64,000 nucleotides of DNA. Source: Quercus robur (Eukaryota > Streptophyta > Magnoliopsida > Fagales > Fagaceae). The DNA lies in NCBI RefSeq assembly GCF_932294415.1, contig NC_065536.1, forward strand, positions 54,995,854-55,059,853, given 5' to 3'. Positions within the stretch are counted from its first letter, which is position 1; every line of letters starts with the position of its first letter. A program made the position numbers and the translations under genes. This document shows positions 56,986-64,000 of the stretch, one piece after another. The notes beneath the pieces are model-generated. The model saw nothing but the letters and a program-made list of their open reading frames with translations. It was not told the origin of the DNA and did no database searches.

Positions 56986-58460
56986 ATGGGCCAGCCGAAG
57001 AGCCCAAATGCAAGGATTTGGAAAAAAATTGTCATAGGTGGTGATCTGGAGAAGTTCTTTCAGGTTAGGGCTCAACTACCCCCTCAAGAGAAGGAGCTGT
57101 TGGTATTCCTCAAAAGGAACATTGATGTGTTTGCATGGGACGCTTATGAAGCTCCGGGGGTAGACCCAGATTTTATCTGCCATCATTTGAACGTTAACCC
57201 ATCCATCATTCCCAAGAAGCAACCGCCTCGGTGCCCATCCAAAGAACATACAAAAGCTGTTAGGGAAGAGGTGATGAAGCTCAAAAAGGCAGGGGTGTTG
57301 GCCAATACCGTAGTGGTGAAGAAGATGAGCAGGAAGTGGCGAGTGTGTGTGGACTTCACAGATCTGAATAAGGCTTGCCCAAAAGACCCCTTCCCTATGC
57401 CTCGGATAGACCAATTGATAGATGCAATGGTAGGCTGTCCTCGGATGAGCTTCTTAGACGCCTTTCAGGGATATCATCAAATACCACTCACCTTGGACGA
57501 TCAAGAAAAAACAGCATTTGTCACTCCCACTAGAAACTACCACTATAAGGTAATGTCATTCGGCTTAAAGAACGCATGGTCAACCTATCAAAGGATGATG
57601 ACAAGAATGTTTGAATCCTAGTTAGGCAAAAGCATTGAGGTCTACATAGACAACATGGTGGTGAAAAGTAAGGTGGTGTCCGAGCACATTATAGACCTCG
57701 AAAGCATCTTTGAAATCCTGAGGAAACATAGGCTGCGCCTAAACACTTCCAAGTGTTCATTTGGTGTCAGATCAGGCAAGTTCCTGGGATACATGGTGAC
57801 TCACCGGGGTATTGAGGTCAACCCCGATCAAATCAAAGCCATTAACAGTTTACAACCACCTCGAAATCCCAAAGAGGTCCAGAAACTTACTGGAATGGCT
57901 GCCACCCTGAATCGATTTATTTCTTGGTCGGCGGATAGGTGCAGACCTTTCTTCCTCTTGATGAAAATGTGAAAAGGATTCGAATGGACTAAAGAGTGTG
58001 CGTTGGCTTTCCAACAACTTAAAGAATATCTATCACGGCCACCTATCATATCTAGTCCTAAGGTGGATGAGGTCCTATTCGCATACATCACCGTGGCCCC
58101 TCACACTGTAAGTTTGGTATTGCTACGAGTTGACAATGGCGTACAACGGCCAGTTTACTATGTAAGCAAATTACTACATGAGGCCGAGGTTCGGTATCTA
58201 CCACTAGAAAAGGCAGTCTTGGCGGTGGTGCTAAGCACACGAAAGCTTCCCCATTACTTCCAAGCGCATACAGTTGTCGTCCTGATTCAACTCCCACTCA
58301 AAGCTATACTTCGAAATGCTAATTACACAGGGAGGATTGCTAAATGGGGCATAATCCTAAGGGCTTTTGATATCAAGTACATGCCTAGTACCTCTGTCAA
58401 GGGCCAGGTCCTCGCGGACTTGGTGGCCGAGTTCGCTGAACCCCCATTGGAAGAAGTGAC
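56986..58460 (+). pseudogene. Reverse transcriptase and RNase H of the Tat-type pol
   Basis: Mostly one frame, with in-frame stops at 57619-57621 (TAG, where Gln is expected) and 57970-57972 (TGA, where Trp is expected). Fingers and palm motifs: RKWRVCVDFTDLNKACPKDP, MSFLDAFQGYHQIPL and VMSFGLKNAWSTYQRMM. The polymerase catalytic YIDD is YIDN here, with the second Asp lost at 57652-57654. The linker LGYMVTHRGIEVNPDQIKAI and RNase H (LLHEAEVRYLPLEKAVLAVV, ANYTGRIAKWGIILRAFDI) follow. It copied the element RNA into DNA; two stops and the YIDN change make it inactive. Confidence 0.9.
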
Positions 58461-58499
58461 AGAAGCGCAACACATGGATGGAAAATCGGTTGGCATGAT

Positions 58500-58930
58500 C
58501 TCCCAACAGGGCCCGTTATCTTGGAAAGTGTACGTCAATGGCGCAGCAAACCAAAAGGGGTTCGGGGTGGGAATAGTATTAATATCCCCCAAGAAGATCA
58601 CTATTGAGAAATCGCTAAGATTGGGATTCTCGGCCACAAATAACGAGGCTGAATATAAGGCCCTACTAATGGGAATGACCATGGTTCAGAAAATGGGCGG
58701 GAAAGCGATAGAGATGTTCTCGGACTCGAGATTAATCGTTGGCGAAGTAAAAAGAGAATTTGAGACGAGGGACGAAAGAATGCAGAGGTACTTAAGTCAA
58801 GTGGGGCACCTACGGTCAGGATTCGAATCTTTCAACTTGTTGCACGTCCCCAGAAGTGGAAACACTCATGCTGACTCCCTGGCCATGCTTGCTACCTCCT
58901 CGACACAAGGTCTTTCTCGGGTCATCCTTG
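58500..58930 (+). pseudogene. Second RNase H-like domain of the Tat-type pol
   Basis: After the first RNase H comes a separate RNase H fold: WKVYVNGAANQKGFGVGIVL, NNEAEYKALLMGMTMVQKMG, EMFSDSRLIVGEVKREFE and LHVPRSGNTHADSLAMLA. The first motif is normally VYVDGA; here Asp is replaced by Asn (58537-58539). Having two RNase H domains is a mark of the Tat branch. The frame is open across this domain. Confidence 0.85.
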
Positions 58931-59149
58931 TGGAAGATTTGTACAAACCAGCAGGGGTAGAGAAAGAAATGATCCATGTTCACCAAGTCAGGGTGGGGCC
59001 TAGCTGGATGGACCCCATAATATCATTCTTGAAGGACGACATCCTGCCTGAGGAAAAATCAGAAGCAGTAAAGGTGCGTAGGAAGGCTCTTCGGTTCTGG
59101 TTGTCCGAGGACCAAAAGTTATACAAATGCTCGTTTTCCGAGCCTTACT

Positions 59150-60243
59150 TGTTGTGCATACACCCTGAAACAACAGAATTACTGCTGGAAGAATTACACG
59201 AGGGGATTTGTGGGAGTCACATCGGAGGTAGATCTTTGGCACACAAGGCTATCACTCAAGGCTACTAGTGGCCAAAAATGCAAAAGGAAGCACAGGAATA
59301 TGTAAAGAAATGTGATCAATGTCAAAGGTTCACGCCAAACATGCATCAACCGAGAGGAGTCCTTAATCCTCTATCCAGCCCTTGGCTGTTCGTGCAATGA
59401 GACTTAGACATCATAGGCCCTTTCCCCAAAGCAGCAGGTAACAAGAGATACCTACTAGTCGGCACGGACTACTTCACCAAATGGGTTGAAGCTGAGCCCT
59501 TGGCAAACATCAGGGACGTAGACGCCAAGAAGTTTGTGTGGAAAAACATTGTCACCAAATTCGGAGTCCCTCATACCCTCATCTCGGATAACGGCCTTCA
59601 ATTCGATAGCAAATCTTTTAGGAGATATTGCTGTGACTTGGGAATCAAGAACAGATACTCTACCCCAGCCTATCCCCAAGGGAATGGCCAAGTCAAGGCC
59701 AATAACAAGGTTATAGTGAGTGGACTCAAGAAGAGATTGGACGATGCTAAGGGGAAATAGGTAGAAGAACTGCCACATGTCCTCTGGACATACCTAACCA
59801 CACCTTGCAGATCCACCAGGGAGACTCCCTTTTCAATGACATACAACATCGAGGCGGTTATTCCACTTGAGAACGGCTTCCCTACACTGAGGACTAGCTC
59901 TTTTAATATGAGCTATAATAGTGAATTACTAGAAAGGAGTTTAGACTTTGTTGAAGAAAGAAGGGAGAACGCAATGGTTCAATTGGCATACTACCAACAC
60001 AAGCTCAAGCAAGGTTATGATGCCAACGTGAAGCTAAAACCATTAGCACCAAGTGACTTGGTATTAAGAAAGGTCCTAGGTACTGCAAAGAATCTAGCAT
60101 GGGGAAAGTTAGGGCCCAATTGGAAAGGACCATACCGCATCATCTCAGTGGTTGGTATAGAAGCATATTTCTTAGAAGACTTAGATGAGCATGTAATACC
60201 ATGCCCTTGGAATGTAAACAACCTGAAAATGTACTATTATTAA
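59150..60243 (+). pseudogene. Integrase of the Tat-type pol
   Basis: The HHCC zinc-binding region is visible (LHEGICGSHIGGRSLAHKA, then VKKCDQCQRF). The core has LVGTDYFTKWVEAEPL and LISDNGLQFDS with two catalytic Asp. The third acidic residue, expected in GNGQVE, is Lys here (GNGQVK, codon 59695-59697). The C-terminal part runs to WNVNNLKMYYY and a stop at 60241-60243. In-frame stops lie at 59266-59268, 59398-59400 and 59758-59760. It would insert the DNA copy; inactive. Confidence 0.9.
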
Positions 60244-60300
60244 TGAAAGCTTTCTTTGTCAATACGTCCATTCATTGTATAAGTGCGCTATTCTTCCTTT

Positions 60301-60490
60301 ATAAGTATTTAAACAGAACCTTAGTCATGCCTGAAGTCCTCGGACCAGATGCTTTGGGGAAATTAATACACTATTACATATTTTATAAGTGTTTAAATAG
60401 AACCTTAGTCATGCCTGAAGTCCTCGGACCAAATGTTTTAAGGAAATTAATATACTATTACATATTTTATAAGTGTTTAAACAGAACACT
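60301..60490 (+). repeat. 84-bp tandem repeat between pol and the antisense frame
   Basis: Unit starts at 60301, 60385 and 60469 share ATAAGTGTTTAAA or a near form, AGAACCTTAGTCATGCCTGA and GTCCTCGGACCA. The third unit is cut off after about 20 bp. The period is exactly 84. Confidence 0.9.
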
Positions 60491-60668
60491 ATTATATCAG
60501 GAGATGTGATCAACACAATTAGATTGATCCAATAGTTACCAACGTATTGTTGTCTGTTTTTAAGTATAAGGAAGCAACGACACAACGCTATTCATGATGT
60601 TGATAATCCTCAAAGCATATAAAATAAAAAGTGCAAGAGATTTCTGAGATAAAAAAAAAATTAAAAAA

Positions 60669-60697
60669 AAGAAGAAGAAGAAGAAGAAGAAGAAGAA
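60669..60697. repeat. (GAA)n microsatellite
   Basis: About nine GAA units follow an A-rich stretch, just before the 3' end of the antisense frame. Confidence 0.9.
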
Positions 60698-60795
60698 AGG
60701 CGTTTCTATTAAAAAGGATGAGTACATTACATTCAAACAAAAGTATCACAAAAAAAAAATCCCTAAGAACTACAGAAAGTTCCTAAGTTCTAAGC

Positions 60796-63344
60796 CTACG
60801 CCTTGGGAGCAGGAGAATCATGCTGGCCTAGCTGAGAGGAGGGAGCATCCTTGGCCTTATTGTTAGCTTCCTTAATCCTGGCCTCTACTTCTTTTGCCTT
60901 AGTTGCAGCATCCTTGCCCTTGGCGGCATCTTTGACTTTGGAGGGGGACATTTTCTCCTTACCCTTGCCCTCATCGTTGGGCCCCTCGGCCCCTTGTAAT
61001 TGGTCACCAACCAGGCTGGATCCCTGTGGAACCTCGGGAAGAAGGATTGCAGCTTAAGTAGTCAGAGGCTACTCCAAGGACTCAGGGGCAAGGGTAGAGG
61101 GAAGTGGAAGGCCGCACGGGATCACGCGGATATCAGGGTGGTAAAAGGTCTTTCCCTGCTGCCTCCACTCTGAGTCTGCAGGAACTCCTGCAATGTTAAG
61201 GGCTTCAGCCCATGTGGCATCACAGTAGTCTCTACATGCTTCAGCCAGCTCCTCAGTCAGCCTGGCTTGTGTCTTCTCTACGCCAAGGGTATAGGCTGCT
61301 TGCTTTTAGGCCTCCAATGCCTCCTTTGCCAGCTGAGCTGCCTCTCTGGCCTTCTGTAGCTTCGCCTTCAGATCCAGCGCAAGTTGCTTAGAAGTAGCTA
61401 GCTCTATCTCTATTTGATAAAGCAACTTGCGCTAATCCTCGACTTGAGTCTCAACATTCTTTAGGCCGGCCAGGATGCTATTCCGATCCCTCTCCAAGGC
61501 GGTCAGCTTAGTGGCTAGATCTTTATTCTCCTTTGCGGCCCCTAAAGCCTTCTCGGCATCAAGGCGGAGGTTAGCCTCATGCCTGGCATCGTTCCTAGCT
61601 CTGTTGACCCACTCCTCGGCCATATAAACCTCCTGGGTAATCTGCATAAGAACAATAATGTCATCCCTTGCAAACAGACGAGAATAATATCTGCATACTA
61701 GTGCTAAAGTAAATAAAAAGGACGAGAATTTGGACTTACCAGAGCAAGGTCCCTTTTTAGGAACAGGAAAATGTCGTGCTGCTTCAACTTCCTCAAGGCC
61801 TCCATATCCTTAGGCAGGAGAAGTAGCTGCTCCAAGGACTCAGCCACATGCGAGGAATAACCTCTCTGATACTCCCTAACAGAGGCATTCCATGGAATTG
61901 CAACCCCGTCAACCTCTAGTTGAGGTGACCATACACGCTGTGGTAGGTGCACCTCGACCTGGTACTGCTCTTCTCAGCTGTCCACGGATGAGGACCTCTT
62001 ATCCTTTGGATCCTTAGCAGTCTTTTGCTGCTTCATGCCCTTTTGAGGGGGCAACTTTCCCTCCTCAATCTCTTGCAACGGCCTTTTCTTCTTTAAGTCC
62101 CTTATCACATGCAGGCTTGGATCGGTAGGGAGAGGAGCGAGAGGGGGAGGAAGAGTTGCAGGAACTTGGGATTTGGGTACTTCTTATGAAGTTGCCCCTT
62201 GTTCCTGGACGCCATGAGGTCTCGCAGGCTTCTCCTCTGGTTTAGAGTCATCTCTTCTTCCTCGGATTCGGAGTCAATCTGAGCAACCACCAGGCCCGGA
62301 ATGTTGGCTGTAGAAAGCTTGTCAATATCAGCCTCGGACTCCGAGAGTATTATCGGCCCACCTGAAGCTTCACCTTCGTCCTAAAGGCGAAATTGGTCTA
62401 TCTCGGCTGAGAGGGACAAGTGTGCAGAATCTGTCCCCTCTCTTGGAGCAGCTACTTCCTGGGCAACACACTGGATGGGCAACTGGACGGGTGGAAGATC
62501 TCTCCGAGCAACGAATCCTGGCTTAGATACGTCTATCCAATTCAACCGAGGATCGCCGGCCTTTATTACTTAATCTATGTCCTAGAATATACGAGATAGA
62601 GGCTCGTAGTCCAAGATTAAAGGATCAGCCTGTAATTGTCTGTCCTCGCTTACGAATATTTCGAATTTCAGCAATTTGTTAAGGGCCTGTACGTTCACCA
62701 AACTTAGCCTCGGAGCGACGTGGTTTTTGTCTGCAAAAATTCATCCGAGAAGAAAACGATGGTTAGGACAACAAAACTATCATCTGAGAAGACGGAATAT
62801 TAAGGAAACTAAACTACGGGACCTAATCCTAATGCACCCCACCTAGATCCCCCACTCGAGTTGGGCAGTAAAGACCGTCATGCCATTCCCCGGAAACCAG
62901 GAAGTAATCATCCTTCATACCCTTGTTTGACTTGGGAAGGCACGATATCAGTCTGACGATGTCGGACCGGGACTTTAGGTAATACCTCGCACTGGTGAGC
63001 TTATAGCACTCATACAGGTGGACCACATCAAGCCACGTGAGCCCCAAGCCCATCTTCTCGTTGAGAGCGTCCACATAACCCAAAACCCTAAAGAGGTTGG
63101 GGGCATACTAGTGGGGAGTCAGCTTGTGGTTAATAAGGTAGTTCCTAGTTACCCTACCCATGGGCAGCGTCATTCCTCCCTCCAAGAAGGCAATTATCAT
63201 AATGACGACCTCACCTACTTCTCTATCAATAAGAATGCGGTCTGGGGCACAATATTACAGGGCTACTCCCTGTGGAATACGGTACTTAGCCCTAAAACCG
63301 TCCATAGCGGTCGGGGAATCTACTAAGTACTTGAACCTACCCAT
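60796..63344 (-). pseudogene. Antisense spliced reading frame of the Tat-type element
   Basis: On the minus strand a frame begins with ATG at 63344 (MGRFKYLVDSPTAMDGFRAK) and has exons 62843-63344, 61740-62730 and 60796-61641. GT-AG introns lie at 62731-62842 and 61642-61739, and phases are kept across the joins. An upstream non-coding exon ends at a GTAAGT donor (63439-63444) with an acceptor directly before the ATG. The first part, with PHxYAPNLFRVLGYVDALNE and TWLDVVHLYECYKL, resembles a plant family annotated as putative gypsy-type transposon protein. The middle is acidic (SESEEEE). The last part is a long coiled coil (ARHEANLRLDAEKALGAA, ATKLTALERDRNSILAGL), then a Lys/Ala-rich tail ending SPAPKA. 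Several stops and one frameshift break it. Function is unknown. Confidence 0.75.
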
Positions 63345-63600
63345 CTAAGCAAACGCAAGGGGCATTAAAAAGTCTTTCGAAAGAAAAGAGAACCGAGGAG
63401 GCCGGCTGAGGAGAAAACAGTCTGAGGAAGAGGTAAAAACTTACGAAAAACGAATGAGTGACACTGCAGAGAGTTCTAGAGAAGTTGAGAGTTCTTGAAA
63501 ATTTGAAAACTTTTGCAAAATGAGGAGAGAGAAGTCCTTCAAGCGCCTTTTAAGGGGGAGAGATTAAATGGGAGTTATCCCGCTCGAACTTCGAAGAAAA
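63345..63600 (-). promoter_or_regulatory. Leader intron and probable 5' end of the antisense transcript
   Basis: A GTAAGT donor at 63439-63444 and a TTTGCTTAG acceptor at 63345-63353 bound a 100-bp intron that ends exactly at the antisense ATG. The leader exon lies to the right of 63444. The promoter should be between there and the 3' LTR; no TATA box stands out. Confidence 0.5.
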
Positions 63601-63815
63601 AGGTTCACCGTTGGATATGCGCCTCACCGTCAGATCTGGGGAACAAGGCGCCGCCTGGAGCAATCAATGGCGCCTCATGAACTTCGAAATGACAACAACA
63701 ATTATAAGGCGCGTTAAACCGTACTCCCACACGTGTAAATCAAGGGGGGAGTTGACTTCATCTCTTGGGAATCAAAATCCCACTTTTCTCCTCGGATGAG
63801 AGAGAAAAAACAGGA

Positions 63816-63830
63816 ATTTTGAGGGGCTAT
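63816..63830 (+). other. Polypurine tract region
   Basis: TTTTGAGGGGCTAT directly precedes the 3' LTR start at 63831. The purine-rich GAGGGG is the likely plus-strand primer of reverse transcription, although the tract is short. Confidence 0.6.
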
Positions 63831-64000
63831 TGTAGAGATAAAGGCCCAGAATAACATGTTGGGCCTTTGTCCAGGACAGCTGAATTGTCCGAGAAGAAAC
63901 AAGTAGTTATCAGGGTTTCCCACTGGGAGACTTATAAATGAGGGACGAACGGAATGTGATTCAAGGAGAGGCTCCTCCTCGGATATGGTAAAGACAGCTC
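63831..64000 (+). repeat. 3' LTR, first 170 bp
   Basis: It starts TGTAGAGATAAAGGCCC and matches the 5' LTR start, with small differences and one short insertion (GACAGCTGAATTGTCC) relative to it. The rest is beyond the window, so the target duplication cannot be checked. Confidence 0.92.

Larger units (their letters stand above)
54123..64000 (+). mobile_element. Gypsy LTR retrotransposon, Tat type, truncated by the window end
   Basis: Paired LTRs, gag, protease, RT, RNase H, a second RNase H-like domain and integrase follow in that order on the plus strand. After them come a tandem repeat and an antisense reading frame before the 3' LTR. The order (integrase last in pol) is Gypsy. The second RNase H, the CxxH-type zinc knuckle and the extra frame between pol and 3' LTR point to the Tat branch. 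All frames are broken, so it is a non-coding relic. It could still be mobilised only if another copy supplied proteins. Confidence 0.92.

Overview
The window is plant nuclear DNA from a dicot, most likely a woody one. Four lines of evidence support this: AT-rich spacers carrying many short transposons, GT-AG introns in the genes, plant-specific protein families, and LTR, LINE, SINE, hAT, Mutator-like and Harbinger-like elements. I cannot name the species. There are no bacterial operons, CRISPR arrays or phage genes.

Four host genes can be supported. (1) 440-3210, plus strand: the last four exons of a copper amine oxidase ending in Ala-Lys-Leu, a peroxisomal targeting tripeptide. (2) 13812-15683, plus: an intronless ARMADILLO-repeat-only (ARO) type protein of 623 residues. 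(3) 21992-25307, minus: a four-exon F-box protein with Sel1-like repeats, 333 residues. (4) 49148-49468, minus: a 106-residue SIAMESE-related (SMR) type CDK inhibitor. These four genes have no evident functional link and sit in transposon-rich spacer.

The most striking region is 27.0-34.8 kb. A 5.66 kb Mutator-like element (27256-32913) has inverted ends and a 9-bp target duplication. A second copy of the flanking DNA at 34282-34802 lacks the element, so an empty site lies in the same window. The element carries pieces of two host genes: an FtsH protease AAA segment, and the N-terminal part of a universal-stress-domain receptor-like kinase with its splice sites intact. This is a Pack-MULE-like arrangement. 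Nested inside are a 4.36 kb element with Harbinger-like ends, a solo LTR with a 5-bp target duplication, and a 620-bp element with a CpG-dense core of 27-bp tandem repeats.

From 34.8 to 38.9 kb lies a decayed L1-type LINE. It is split by two related hAT-type elements, each with its own 8-bp target duplication and each carrying the same inner inverted repeat. Other LINE-derived RNase H remnants lie at 33.3-33.8 kb and 51.2-51.6 kb.

From 54123 to the window end is a nearly complete Gypsy element of the Tat type: 5' LTR, gag, protease, RT, RNase H, second RNase H, integrase, an 84-bp tandem repeat, an antisense spliced reading frame, polypurine tract and the start of the 3' LTR. Its coding regions carry many stops and altered catalytic residues. 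Most look like C:G to T:A changes, as expected from decay of methylated cytosines.

All boundaries, splice sites and repeat alignments were read by eye. No identity percentages were calculated.
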